Positions 42,806 through 51,462 of a stretch of DNA of 64,000 nucleotides are shown here, piece by piece. Under the pieces are notes generated by a model that made no database searches, had not been told where the DNA came from, and was given only the letters and a program-made list of their open reading frames with translations. The stretch spans positions 49,463-113,462 of the forward strand of contig NZ_JAFFZS010000026.1 of the NCBI RefSeq assembly GCF_016921115.1. The letters are read 5' to 3'. Origin of the DNA: Streptomyces actuosus. GTDB lineage: Bacteria > Actinomycetota > Actinomycetes > Streptomycetales > Streptomycetaceae. Within the stretch, counting starts at the first letter, position 1. The number at the start of each line of letters is the position of its first letter. The translations under genes and the position numbers were made by a program.

Positions 42806-43219
42806 TTGTACGGAGACGACGCGGCGGTCCGCAAGATCCTCACCGAGCTCGGCGACACGTGGGCGGTGGTGGGCCTGTCCTCGAACCGGCGGCGTGCCGC
42901 CCACGGGGTGGCCGAGGTGCTCAGACGCCACGGCAAGCGTGTCGTGCCCGTGCACCCGAAGGCCGAGACGGTGCACGGCGAGCAGGGCTACGCCTCTCTC
43001 GCGGACATCCCCTTCGACGTGGACGTGGTCGACGTGTTCGTCAACAGCGCCCTGGCGGGCGCGGTGGCGGACGAGGCGGTGGCGAAGGGCGCCCGGGCGG
43101 TGTGGTTCCAGCTCGGCGTCGTCGACGAGGCCGCGTACGACCGTGCTCGGGCCGCGGGCCTGGAGATGGTGATGGACCGTTGCCCGGCGATCGAGATCCC
43201 GCTGCTCGGCGGGAAGTAG
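42806..43219 (+). CDS. CoA-binding domain protein (YccU-like)
   Basis: A 137-residue single Rossmann CoA_binding_2 protein: TWAVVGLSSNRRRAAHGVAEVLRRHGKRVVPVHP, then FDVDVVDVFVNSALAG and AVWFQLGVVDEAAYDRA, ending in MDRCPAIEIP with the conserved Cys. TTG 42806 has AAGGGAG 7 nt upstream and is preferred over TTG 42800, which is too close. The role of the family is uncertain; the domain is shared with succinyl-CoA ligase alpha. Confidence 0.88.
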   Translation: MYGDDAAVRKILTELGDTWAVVGLSSNRRRAAHGVAEVLRRHGKRVVPVHPKAETVHGEQGYASLADIPFDVDVVDVFVNSALAGAVADEAVAKGARAVWFQLGVVDEAAYDRARAAGLEMVMDRCPAIEIPLLGGK

Positions 43220-43400
43220 GCGGCGGACGCCGGGCGGCGCGTCGCACAGCCCGTCACACGGCCCGGACCGGGGTGTGCACCCGGGTCCGGGCCGCTTCTC
43301 GTGGGGGGCTCCGCGAGCATGGGGACGACCCCGGTCGCCGCACGGCACCGCCCGAACCGTCCGGGAGGGCGCCGGGGCGACGCCCGGCACCCGGAACGGT

Positions 43401-43748
43401 TCAGTCGTGCGCCGGGCGGTCGGTGAGCCGGTGGTCGGCAACGCTCAGCGCCTCGTCCACCAGGCGGCGCAGATGCCCGTCCCGGAGCGAGTAGACCACT
43501 CGCCGGCCCTCCTTGCGGGTGGTCACCAGGCCCGCGAGGCGCAGCCGCGCCAGATGCTGGCTGACCGCCGGCCGCGCAGCCCCGCAGACCTCGGTGAGCG
43601 TCGTGACGTCGGCCTCCGAGGACGCCAGGGCATGCATCAGGACGATCCGGGTGCGGTCGCCGAGCAGGGCGAGGATCTCGGCGGCGAGCGCGAACTGCTC
43701 CTCGCCGGGGGTGCGCGGGTGCGCATCGCGTGCAGATGACAGGTGCAT
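43401..43748 (-). CDS. ArsR/SmtB family metal-responsive repressor
   Basis: A 115-residue winged-helix protein: EQFALAAEILALLGDRTRIVLMHAL, then TLTEVCGAARPAVSQHLARLRLAGLVTTRKEGRRVVYSL, with a C-terminal helix containing VADHRL that could supply metal-ligating His. Start ATG 43748 is preferred, since starts at 43760 or 43766 lie inside the operator. It is divergent from the CDF transporter and should be released from the shared operator by Zn, Co or Ni. Confidence 0.9.
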   Translation of the reverse strand: MHLSSARDAHPRTPGEEQFALAAEILALLGDRTRIVLMHALASSEADVTTLTEVCGAARPAVSQHLARLRLAGLVTTRKEGRRVVYSLRDGHLRRLVDEALSVADHRLTDRPAHD

Positions 43749-43750
43749 GC

Positions 43751-43766
43751 GTGCGCTCATACGCAC
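43751..43766. promoter_or_regulatory. ArsR-type operator overlapping the CDF promoter
   Basis: GTGCG-CTCATA-CGCAC is a perfect 5-6-5 inverted repeat, the geometry of SmtB/CzrA sites. It abuts CATAAT (43766-43771), a good -10 element for the transporter gene, and overlaps upstream start codons of arsR, so it would repress both directions. Confidence 0.6.
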
Positions 43767-43822
43767 ATAATGGCCCCGTGGACGTACGCGCGTCCACCTC
43801 CGCCCACCGGAAGGGGAGCCAC

Positions 43823-44902
43823 GTGAGCGACCGGCACGAGCAGTGGGGCCACTCGCACGAGGTCCGCAGACACGAGCACGGGCACGGGCACGGGCACGGA
43901 CACCCCGGCTCCCGCCACCCCCTGCGTCACCGGATCAGCCACCTCCTCACCCCGCACTCCCACGAGACCGCCGACAAGATCGACGCCGCCCTGGAGTCCT
44001 CGGCCCGGGGCATGCGCGCGCTGTGGGTGTCGCTGGCGGTGCTCGGCGCGACCGCGCTGGCACAGGGCGTCGTGGTGGTCGCTTCGGGATCGGTGGCCCT
44101 GCTCGGCGACACGGTGCACAACACGGCGGACGCCCTGACCGCCGTCCCCCTGGGCATCGCCTTCGTCCTGGGGCGCAGGGCCGCCACCCGGCGCTTCACC
44201 TACGGCTACGGGCGGGCGGAGGATCTGGCGGGCATCGCGATCGTGCTGACGATCGCCGCGTCCGCCGCCTTCGCCGGGTGGGCCGCGGTGGAACGGCTGC
44301 TCGCGCCGCGTCCGGTCGCGCACCTGCCGGCCGTCGCCGCCGCCGCGCTGATCGGCTTCGCGGGCAACGAGTGGGTGGCCCGCCACCGTATCCGCGTCGG
44401 CCGGTCGATCGGTTCGGCGGCGCTGATCGCGGACGGGCTCCACGCCCGCACCGACGGCTTCACCTCGCTCGCCGTGCTGCTGGGCGCCGGCGGCTCGACC
44501 CTGGGCTGGGAGCAGGCCGACCCGGTCGTGGGGCTGGCGATCACGGCGGCGATCGTGCTGGTGCTGCGCGACGCGGCCCGCGAGGTGTTCCGGCGGGTGC
44601 TGGACGCGGTCGACCCCGTCCTGGTGGACCGGGCCGAACAGGCGCTCGCCGCGGTTCCGGGCGTACGCGCGGTGGGCGAGCTGCGGCTGCGGTGGATCGG
44701 ACACCGGCTGCGGGCCGAGGTGGCGGTGGTGGTGGACGGGGAGGCTACGGTACGGCAGGCGCACGCCGTCGCCGTGGACGCCGAGCACGCGCTGCTGCAC
44801 GCCGTGCCCCGCCTGACGGCCGCCCTCGTGCACGCCGACCCGGAACCCGCCCCCGGGGAGCCGGACCCGCACCGGCGCCTCGCCCACCACGCGCCGGCGT
44901 GA
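43823..44902 (+). CDS. Cation diffusion facilitator family metal transporter
   Basis: A 359-residue metal/proton antiporter. A His-rich cytosolic head (HEHGHGHGHGHPG) is followed by six TM helices; transport-site residues are in LLGDTVHNTADAL (TM2, His/Asp) and IADGLHARTDGF (TM5, HxxxD). The C-terminal metallochaperone-like domain is about 270-350. GTG 43823 with AAGGGGAG 5 nt upstream gives the His-rich head as the true N-terminus. The His residues and ArsR partner suggest Zn/Co/Ni efflux. Confidence 0.92.
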   Translation: MSDRHEQWGHSHEVRRHEHGHGHGHGHPGSRHPLRHRISHLLTPHSHETADKIDAALESSARGMRALWVSLAVLGATALAQGVVVVASGSVALLGDTVHNTADALTAVPLGIAFVLGRRAATRRFTYGYGRAEDLAGIAIVLTIAASAAFAGWAAVERLLAPRPVAHLPAVAAAALIGFAGNEWVARHRIRVGRSIGSAALIADGLHARTDGFTSLAVLLGAGGSTLGWEQADPVVGLAITAAIVLVLRDAAREVFRRVLDAVDPVLVDRAEQALAAVPGVRAVGELRLRWIGHRLRAEVAVVVDGEATVRQAHAVAVDAEHALLHAVPRLTAALVHADPEPAPGEPDPHRRLAHHAPA

Positions 44903-45203
44903 CCCGGCCGCGCCTTCGGGGCCCGCACGGGGGCGCCGGCCCGGGTCGGCGGGCGCCTGACGGGCCGGACGGCGGCCCCCTCCGGACCGACCGGCCCGAT
45001 CACCGCGCGGCGCACGGCACCCTGCCCCCTCGAAGCCGCCTCCGCCGGACAGGGAAGCGGTCCGCCGTTCGGCGTCCGCGGCGGGGGTGGTCGGGTCACC
45101 GCAGGCGGCCGGGCCGGTGCCCGCCCGCTCGGCAAGCCCTACGGGCGGGCACCGGCCGGGCACCCGCCCGGTGCCGCGAACTCACCGAGCGCGGCGGGGC
45201 GGT
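44903..45203. other. Gene-free spacer between converging genes
   Basis: About 300 bp, GC-rich. GCCGGTGCCCGCCCG and CGGGCACCGGCC (near 45113-45163) can pair as part of a hairpin and may terminate both neighbours. No gene is seen. Confidence 0.45.
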
Positions 45204-45809
45204 TCAGCGGACGGGCGGGACGGAGACCGCCATGACCATCTCCATCGGCTCGTCCCCCTCGTTGCCGTAGACGTGGGGCGCGTCGGCCTCGAAGGAGGCG
45301 CTCGAACCCGCCGGAACCCGGTAGGGAACCCCGTCCAGCGTGAGGGTCAGCTCGCCGGCCGTGACATGGACGAGTTCGACCGTGCCCGCGGGGTGCGGGT
45401 CGGAGGGGCTGGACTCACCCGGCATCAGCCGCCAGTCCCACATCTCCAGCGGGCCGGGAGCCTCGGCGCCGGCGAGGAGGCGGTTGTAGCTGCCGGCGTC
45501 CGTGTGCCAGAGCCGTACGGCCTGGTCGGCGGGGACGATGCGCACCTTCGGCCCCTGCTCGTAGTCGAGCAGGGTGGTGATGCTGACGCCGAGCGCATCG
45601 CCGATCTTGACCACGGTGCCGATGCTCGGATTGGTGCGCGCCTGCTCGATCTGGATGAGCATGCCGCGGCTGACACCCGCCCGGGCGGCGAGCGCGTCCA
45701 GGGTGAAGCCGCGCTCGGTGCGCCAGCGCTTGACGTTGCGCGCCAGGGACTGGGTCAGCAGGTCGAGGTCCGACACGGTCCGTCCAGGGTTTTCGACATT
45801 CTCGGCCAA
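45204..45809 (-). CDS. XRE-family regulator with cupin sensor domain
   Basis: A 201-residue regulator. The HTH is LARNVKRWRTERGFTLDALAARAGVSRGMLIQIEQARTNPS (about 23-63); the cupin is at about 110-195 (MPGESSPSDPHPAGTVELVHVTAGELTLTL, AGSSASFEADAPHVYGNEG). This is the PuuR/SutR-type layout. The TTG at 45809 is the likely start. It is divergent from an EamA exporter, the usual companion, and probably senses the compound exported. Confidence 0.9.
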   Translation of the reverse strand: MAENVENPGRTVSDLDLLTQSLARNVKRWRTERGFTLDALAARAGVSRGMLIQIEQARTNPSIGTVVKIGDALGVSITTLLDYEQGPKVRIVPADQAVRLWHTDAGSYNRLLAGAEAPGPLEMWDWRLMPGESSPSDPHPAGTVELVHVTAGELTLTLDGVPYRVPAGSSASFEADAPHVYGNEGDEPMEMVMAVSVPPVR

Positions 45810-45859
45810 GGAGACAGATCCAATGGGTCCGGCGGTTCCGGCGGGCCCGGCGAGGCCCG

Positions 45860-45945
45860 ACAGTTCAATATCTTGGATGACAGAGTTCGGTTCGCTGAAC
45901 TACGGTGTGGTGCACCCGATTGTTCACCGAACTGTACTGCGAGGC
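45860..45945. promoter_or_regulatory. Divergent XRE-cupin / EamA control region
   Basis: Two inverted repeats lie in the spacer: AGTTC-N8-GAACT (45884-45901) and GTTC-ACC-GAAC (45922-45932). An AT-rich TTCAATATCTTGG (45863-45875) is a candidate promoter element. They are good operator candidates for the XRE-cupin protein. Confidence 0.45.
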
Positions 45946-45950
45946 GGCCC

Positions 45951-46808
45951 GTGACAGCATTCTTCGCCCTGGCCACCAGCCTCCTGTGGGGCTTGGCCGA
46001 CTTCGGCGGCGGGCTGCTGACGCGGCGCCTGCCGGCACTGACCGTGGTCGTGGTGTCGCAGACGATCGCGACAGCGGTGCTCGGCGCCGTCGTGGTGGCG
46101 ACGGGCGGCTGGGCCGAGGCCGGTCCGCGGCTGTGGTGCGCGGTTGCGGCGGGGCTGGTCGGCCCGGTGGCGATGATCTGCTTCTACCGGGCCCTCGCCG
46201 CCGGCCCGATGGGCGTCGTCTCCCCGCTGGCCACCCTGAGCGTGGCCGTGCCCGTCGGCGTCGGCCTGACACTGGGCGAGCGCCCCGGCCTCGTGCAGGT
46301 CGCCGGGATCGCGGTCGCCGTCGCCGGCGTGGTCCTGGCGGGCGGACCCCAGCTCGGCGGTGCGTCCGTGCAGCGCCGGACCATCGCCCTGACCCTCGTC
46401 GCCGCGCTCGGCTTCGGCACGGTGTTCGCCCTGATCGCCCAGGCCTCGACCACGGTCACCGGCCTCTTCCTGGCCCTGTTCGTGCAGCGCGTGGTCAACG
46501 TCTCCGCGGGCGGGGCCGCCCTGTACGCCGCCGTGCGGCGGGGCTTCCCCGCCCTGCCCGACGGCGGTCTGCCCCGGGCGTCGCTGCCGGCGCTCGGCTT
46601 CGTCGGCCTCGCCGACGTCGCCGCCAACGGCACGTACGCCGTGGCCGCCCAGCACGGTCCGGTCACCGTCGCCGCCGTCCTCGCCTCGCTCTACCCCGTG
46701 GTGACCGCTCTGGCCGCGCGAGGCTTCCTCAGCGAGCGGCTGCGCGCCGTCCAGGCGGCGGGGGCGGGCCTCGCCCTGGTCGGCACCCTGCTGCTGGCGG
46801 CCGGATGA
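45951..46808 (+). CDS. EamA/DMT-family transporter
   Basis: A 285-residue protein with ten predicted TM helices in two EamA repeats, each ending in a family pattern (RALAAGPMGVVSPLATLSVAVPVGVGLTLGERP; AAQHGPVTVAAVLASLYPVVTALAARGFLSERL). Such proteins export amino acids or metabolites. GTG 45951 has GAGGCGG upstream. Its neighbour on the other strand is the likely regulator. Confidence 0.92.
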   Translation: MTAFFALATSLLWGLADFGGGLLTRRLPALTVVVVSQTIATAVLGAVVVATGGWAEAGPRLWCAVAAGLVGPVAMICFYRALAAGPMGVVSPLATLSVAVPVGVGLTLGERPGLVQVAGIAVAVAGVVLAGGPQLGGASVQRRTIALTLVAALGFGTVFALIAQASTTVTGLFLALFVQRVVNVSAGGAALYAAVRRGFPALPDGGLPRASLPALGFVGLADVAANGTYAVAAQHGPVTVAAVLASLYPVVTALAARGFLSERLRAVQAAGAGLALVGTLLLAAG

Positions 46809-46815
46809 CGCGGCG

Positions 46816-47613
46816 TCACCCCTCGGGTTCCAGCCGCGCGAGCCGCGCCGCCTGCTCCGCGTCGAGTGCGGCCGGCCGCGCCGTCTCCTCCTCGTCCAGT
46901 GCGGACAGCGCCCGCAACTGCTCCGGGGTGGCGTCCTTGGGGATCGGGACCGGGGCCGGGGTCCGCAGCGGCGGCTGCCAGCCGCCGTCGGGCGTCCAGC
47001 GCCGCACGACCCGGGCGGGCGCCCCCGCGACCACGGCGTGGTCGGGCACGGTACCGCGCACGACCGCTCCCGCCGCGACCACCACGTTCCGTCCGATCCG
47101 CGCTCCGGGCAGGATCACCGCTCCGGTGCCGATCCAGCAGCCGGGCCCGATCTCCACCGGTTCCATGCGCGGCCACTGCCTTCCGATCGGCTCATGGGGA
47201 TCGTCGTACGAGTGGTTCGTCGACGTGATGTAGACGTACGGACCGAAGTAGCAGTCGCTGCCGATGGTGACCGTGGTGTCCGCGATGACGTGGCTGCCGC
47301 GGCCCAGCACGACGCCGTCGCCGAGGCGCAGGATCGGCTCGGGCCCGAGGTCGAGATCGGGCATGAGGCCGGCGGTCAGCGTGACCTGCTCGCCGATGAT
47401 GCAGTGGGCGCCGACGTGGATCCACGGTTCACCGAAGACCGTGCCGAGCGGGAACGCGAGCCTGGTACCTGTTCCCATCGCACCGAAGCGGAAGCCCGCC
47501 GGGTGTTCGGCCGTGACGGACCCCGTGCGCTGCACCCACGACCAGGCCGCATGGACGGCGCGCTGCGCGAGGCCGCGCCGCCAGGATGAGAACGTGTTCT
47601 TGCGCTTGGGCAC
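46816..47613 (-). CDS. Hexapeptide-repeat acyltransferase-like protein
   Basis: A 265-residue left-handed beta-helix protein: IHVGAHCIIGEQVTLTAGL, VVLGRGSHVIADTTVTIGSDCYFGPYVYITSTNHSY, then VEIGPGCWIGTGAVILPGARIGRNVVVAAGAVV and the closing DHAVVAGAPARVV. The TNHSY block is that of Xat-type acetyltransferases acting on sugars or antibiotics. An Ala/Glu-rich tail extends beyond the helix (KDATPEQLRALSALDEEE). The GTG at 47613 is used; the ATG at 47646 is possible. It converges on the EamA gene with a 7-nt gap. Confidence 0.85.
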   Translation of the reverse strand: MPKRKNTFSSWRRGLAQRAVHAAWSWVQRTGSVTAEHPAGFRFGAMGTGTRLAFPLGTVFGEPWIHVGAHCIIGEQVTLTAGLMPDLDLGPEPILRLGDGVVLGRGSHVIADTTVTIGSDCYFGPYVYITSTNHSYDDPHEPIGRQWPRMEPVEIGPGCWIGTGAVILPGARIGRNVVVAAGAVVRGTVPDHAVVAGAPARVVRRWTPDGGWQPPLRTPAPVPIPKDATPEQLRALSALDEEETARPAALDAEQAARLARLEPEG

Positions 47614-47720
47614 GGGCTCACGGTAATCGCCGCGCGGCGGGCCCATCACGCGGGAGCCCTGTGATCTTCGCCCCACCGGGTGGCGTACGGTGCCGGTGTA
47701 CCGACAAGCGGGAGGCAACG

Positions 47721-48278
47721 ATGACGCACCAGGCGCTGATCCGGGGCATCGGCGGCAGGAGGCCGCGGATCGACGAGGCCACGTTCGTGGCACCCACGGC
47801 CTCGGTGATCGGCGATGTGGCCCTCGGCGCGGGCGCGAGCGTCTGGTACGGCGCGGTCCTGCGCGGCGATGTGGAGGGCATCCGCGTGGGCGCCGACAGC
47901 AACGTGCAGGACAACTGCACCCTGCACGCCGACCCCGGCTTCCCTGTCACGGTCGGCGAGCGCGTGTCCGTCGGTCACAACGCGGTGGTGCACGGCGCGA
48001 CGGTGGAGGACGACTGCCTGATCGGCATGGGCGCGACGGTGCTGAACGGCGCGGTGATCGGCGCCGGCTCCCTGGTGGCCGCGCAGGCGCTCGTGCCGCA
48101 GGGCATGGTGGTGCCGCCGGGTTCGCTCGTCGCCGGTGTTCCCGCCAAGGTCAGGCGGGAGCTGTCGGAGGAGGAGCGGCAGGGCGTGACACTGAACGGC
48201 ACCCTGTACGCGGAGCTGGCGAAGGCGCACCGGAGCGACGCGTACGACGCTCACGACGCCGACGACTCGGCCGAGTGA
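47721..48278 (+). CDS. Gamma-carbonic-anhydrase family protein
   Basis: A 185-residue left-handed beta-helix protein. The three zinc His of the family are in DNCTLHADPG and GHNAVVHGATVED; the helix rungs run from IGDVALGAGASVWYGAVLRGD to MVVPPGSLVAGVPAKV. GGGAGG precedes the ATG. Many such proteins bind metal but lack proven carbonic anhydrase activity. The C-terminal tail is Asp/His-rich (SDAYDAHDADDSAE). Confidence 0.92.
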   Translation: MTHQALIRGIGGRRPRIDEATFVAPTASVIGDVALGAGASVWYGAVLRGDVEGIRVGADSNVQDNCTLHADPGFPVTVGERVSVGHNAVVHGATVEDDCLIGMGATVLNGAVIGAGSLVAAQALVPQGMVVPPGSLVAGVPAKVRRELSEEERQGVTLNGTLYAELAKAHRSDAYDAHDADDSAE

Positions 48279-48395
48279 ACCCGGGGGCGTTTCGGCCGCC
48301 TCGGCCGAGTGCCCCGGACGAGGCGTTCCGGGAGGCGTGACCGGGGGCTCCGGGAGGCGTGACCGACCGGGGCCGCACGCGGCCCGCGAGTGGGG

Positions 48396-49040
48396 CTACT
48401 CCCCGGCGGGCACGGGCGCGGGCTCCTGCTGCGCGGCCTCGGCCTTCCTGGCCTTGTGCTTGAGGATCAGCATCGACGTCAGCCCGATCAGCACCGCCGC
48501 CACCAGGCCCAGCCACGAGAACCGCTTCAGCCAGGACTCGGCCACCACACCGACGTAGTAGATGACCGCCGTCGTACCGCCCGCCCACACGATGCCGCCC
48601 AGGACGTTGGCGATGAGGAACTTCCAGTACGGCATCCGCAGAACGCCGGCGAGCGGCCCGGCGAAGATGCGCAGCAGGGCGACGAAGCGGCCGAAGAAGA
48701 CGGCCCACATGCCCCACTTGTGGAAGGAGCGCTCGGCGGTGGCGACGTGCGCCTCGCCGAAGTGCCGCGGGAACTTGCGGCCGAGCCAGGCCAGGAGCGG
48801 CCGTCCGCCCTTGCGGCCGATGGCGTAGCCGATGGAGTCGCCGATCACCGCACCGGCACTGGCGCAGGCGCCCAGCACCACCGGGTCGACGCCTCCGCTC
48901 TGGGAGGACAGCAGCGCGGCGGAGACGAGGATGATCTCACCGGGCAGCGGGATGCCCAGGCTCTCCAGTCCGATGACGAGTCCCACCACGGCGTAGACGG
49001 CAGCCGCGGGCACCGTGTCGAGCCACTCCTGGACGTGCAC
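48396..49040 (-). CDS. DedA family membrane protein
   Basis: A 214-residue integral membrane protein with the VTT/SNARE-associated domain: LVIGLESLGIPLPGEIILVSAALLSSQ, GDSIGYAIGRKGGRPLLAWLGRKFP, FFGRFVALLRIFAGPLAGVLRMPYWKF and NVLGGIVWAGG. The family scrambles or flips lipids such as undecaprenyl phosphate. GTG 49040 has GGGGAGGAA 8 nt upstream. The tail is Lys/Glu-rich and cytosolic. It may act with uppP at 59.6 kb in carrier-lipid recycling, but they are not linked. Confidence 0.92.
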   Translation of the reverse strand: MHVQEWLDTVPAAAVYAVVGLVIGLESLGIPLPGEIILVSAALLSSQSGGVDPVVLGACASAGAVIGDSIGYAIGRKGGRPLLAWLGRKFPRHFGEAHVATAERSFHKWGMWAVFFGRFVALLRIFAGPLAGVLRMPYWKFLIANVLGGIVWAGGTTAVIYYVGVVAESWLKRFSWLGLVAAVLIGLTSMLILKHKARKAEAAQQEPAPVPAGE

Positions 49041-49084
49041 CGCCGGTTCCTCCCCGTTCTGCCACCCTGCATTCCGGGGACCCC

Positions 49085-49100
49085 CCGGGCGCGCGCCCGG
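49085..49100. repeat. 16-bp GC palindrome upstream of dedA
   Basis: CCGGGCGCGCGCCCGG is a perfect palindrome in the 293-bp spacer between dedA and galU. It could be a hairpin or a regulatory site. Confidence 0.4.
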
Positions 49101-49333
49101 TGGGCGTGCCTGCCCCCGGAAGCCTACCGGGTCGCTCTGACGTGCGACGTCCGGTTCGTGGGACCGGCGTCCCGGCCGAACCGCCTGCGCTCCGCGCAGG
49201 CGGGCCGTGGTGCGGGGCGACGGGACCGCGGCGGGGCTCCGCCGGGGACCGCGGGCCGCCCTCCGCGAGGCCCACAGCCCGCTCTCATCCCACTCCGGGC
49301 CGGCTCTCATCCCGGTGTTCCAGCATGCGGCGC

Positions 49334-50284
49334 ATGAGCGCCCCCCGAACTTCACCGACTCCCCCGACCGCGCCCGCCGTGCGCAAGGCGGTCGTACCGG
49401 CCGCCGGACTCGGGACACGGTTCCTGCCCGCGACGAAGGCGACGCCGAAGGAGATGCTGCCGATCGTCGACAAACCCGCCATCCAGTACGTCGTCGAGGA
49501 GGCCGCGGCGGCGGGGCTCGACGACATCCTGATGGTCACCGGCCGGCACAAGCGGGCCATCGAGGACCACTTCGACCACGCATTCGAGCTGGAGCAGAAC
49601 CTGGCGGCGAAGGGCGACACGGTGCGTCTCGACGCGGTGCGCGACCCCGCCCGGCTGGCCGACATCCACCACATCCGGCAGGGAGACCCGCTGGGACTGG
49701 GGCACGCCGTGCTGTGCGCCCGCCACCACGTGGGCGGACAGCCCTTCGCGGTCCTGCTCGGCGACGACCTGATCGACCCGCGCGAGACGCTGCTCCGCAG
49801 GATGCTCCAGGTGCGTGAGGCCCGCGCGGGCAGCGTGGTCGCGCTGATGGAGGTACCCGAGGAGCAGATCCACCTGTACGGCTGCGCGGCCGTCGCTCCG
49901 ACCGCCGAGCCGGACGTCGTCCGCGTCACGGGCCTGGTGGAGAAGCCCTCCCGCCGGGCGGCGCCGAGCCGCTACGCGGTGATCGGCCGCTACGTCCTCG
50001 ACCCGGAGGTCTTCGGCGTCCTGGAGCGCACCCCGCCCGGCCGGGGCGGTGAGATCCAGCTGACCGACGCCCTCCAGGAAATGGCCGGCGACGGCACGGT
50101 CCACGGCGTCGTCTTCGGCGGCCTGCGCTACGACACCGGCGACAAGGCCGACTACCTGCGCACGGTCGTCCGGCTGGCCTGCGAACGCCCCGATCTGGGC
50201 CCGGAGTTCACCGCCTGGCTCAGAGAGTTCGTGGCGGCCCTGGCCGACGGCACGGGCACCGCGGCCGAGCGCGCGGCGGCCTGA
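49334..50284 (+). CDS. galU: UTP--glucose-1-phosphate uridylyltransferase
   Basis: A 316-residue nucleotidyltransferase making UDP-glucose for cell-surface glycans. The nucleotide-binding signature is VVPAAGLGTRFLPATKATPKEMLPIVDKP, followed by ILMVTGRHKRAIEDHFD, LGHAVLCA, VLLGDDLI, GLVEKP and EIQLTDALQEM. ATG 49334 is used; ATG 49325, three codons earlier, is also possible. It is monocistronic. Confidence 0.95.
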   Translation: MSAPRTSPTPPTAPAVRKAVVPAAGLGTRFLPATKATPKEMLPIVDKPAIQYVVEEAAAAGLDDILMVTGRHKRAIEDHFDHAFELEQNLAAKGDTVRLDAVRDPARLADIHHIRQGDPLGLGHAVLCARHHVGGQPFAVLLGDDLIDPRETLLRRMLQVREARAGSVVALMEVPEEQIHLYGCAAVAPTAEPDVVRVTGLVEKPSRRAAPSRYAVIGRYVLDPEVFGVLERTPPGRGGEIQLTDALQEMAGDGTVHGVVFGGLRYDTGDKADYLRTVVRLACERPDLGPEFTAWLREFVAALADGTGTAAERAAA

Positions 50285-50711
50285 AGCGGGCGGGACCGGA
50301 GGCGTCCCGGTGAGCACGGCGCCCTTCCGCGGCGCCTGCCGAGGGGACGCGGCCTCCCGGCCGGCCCGGGGTTCCGGGCGGGACCCTCGTCCTCCCGGCG
50401 GGGCCGGGGGCGTGCCGGCACGTCGGCGAGGCGCCCGGCCCCGCCGCGCGGACGCTCCTGGACGACTGGCTGCCCGTCGGGAAGCGCCCCGCCGCGGCGC
50501 TCCCGCCGCCGTCGAAGACGGTCACCTCGACCCCGCCGCCGACACCGGCGAGAGCCCTCTGCGGTCCCGCTCCGCGCGTCCGGGGTGCCCGACGGCGGGT
50601 GTGACGACCCGGCGCGTCCAGCGGCTCCGCCCCCACGGGCGTGCGGCAGCCGCGAGGGTGCTGCGGCCCGCGGAAGCACCCCGCTCGGCCCCGCACCCGA
50701 CCCCGTGCCGC
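50285..50711. other. Gene-free spacer
   Basis: About 430 bp of GC-rich DNA between converging genes. Open frames are Pro/Arg/Gly-rich. One minus frame reads EVTVFDGGGSAAAGRFPTG and could be a decayed gene, but nothing supports a product. Confidence 0.45.
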
Positions 50712-51164
50712 TCAGCCGTTGGGGCGCAGGGTCCACACCACGGTCATCTCGCCGGTCACGGCACCGTCCCCGCGGCGGATCTCGACGGTCACCGGGAACT
50801 CCGGCCGCTCTCCCGCGTCCAGTTCGGCCACGACCTCGGCGGCCGGACGGCCGAGTGTCGCGGTGGCGGTGACGGCGCCCATCGCGAGCTTGCGGTACGC
50901 GATCTCGGCCCGCACGGCCAGCGGCACGGCGCGCGACAGCTGCTGCCCGAACGCGGCCAGGACGATCGCCCCGCTGGCCGACTCGCCGAGCGTGAACATC
51001 GCACCGGCGTGCGGCCCGCCCACGTGGTTGTGGTAGTCGCTCTGGTCCGGCAGGGAGACCACAGCCTTCTCCGGCGTGGTCTCCAGGAACTCGAGGTTGA
51101 GGGTCCGGGCCATGGGCACCGTGGCGGCGAGCATCTCGCCGATGGACATCTGGTCTGCGCTCAT
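50712..51164 (-). CDS. Hotdog-fold thioesterase-like protein (DUF4442)
   Basis: A 150-residue hotdog protein: MARTLNLEFLETTPEKAVVSLPDQSDYHNHVGGPHAGAMFTLGESASGAIVLAAF, with the NHVGGPHAGA loop that supplies the active-site residues in PaaI/DUF4442 enzymes, followed by three beta strands ending in GEMTVVWTL. It should hydrolyse acyl-CoA, substrate unknown. Confidence 0.88.
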   Translation of the reverse strand: MSADQMSIGEMLAATVPMARTLNLEFLETTPEKAVVSLPDQSDYHNHVGGPHAGAMFTLGESASGAIVLAAFGQQLSRAVPLAVRAEIAYRKLAMGAVTATATLGRPAAEVVAELDAGERPEFPVTVEIRRGDGAVTGEMTVVWTLRPNG

Positions 51165-51348
51165 GCCGGGAGGTTACCCGTGAGTAGCAACATCTGACCA
51201 GACACGCCGGAGAACCCTCCGGACGCGGTACCTTCCACCCCGACGCCCCCGCCCCCGCCCCCGCCTCGGCGACGGACAACGCACATCCCCCTCCGCCTTC
51301 CGGACGGCCCGACCCGGTACACGCTCGACCGGACTCGATTCGGCTTGA

Positions 51349-51409
51349 TTCGGTACGTCCCTGATTCGGCACATCCCCGCCGGGTCGACCCCCTGCTTCG
51401 GTACGTCCC
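51349..51409. repeat. Three 13-bp direct repeats upstream of the DUF8017 gene
   Basis: TTCGGTACGTCCC at 51349-51361 and 51397-51409 and the variant TTCGGCACATCCC at 51365-51377. Two copies are 16 bp apart and the third 32 bp further, so all three are spaced in multiples of 16 bp. They end 54 bp before the start codon and may be activator-binding sites. Confidence 0.5.
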
Positions 51410-51462
51410 CGACAAGGGGCGGTGACCGATTCGTGTCCGGTGCGGCACTAGGGTTGCTCCGC

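Noticed and set aside
50220..50696. A 158-residue minus frame after galU
   Set aside because: No start context or fold; overlaps the galU end. It could be decay but no family was recognised.
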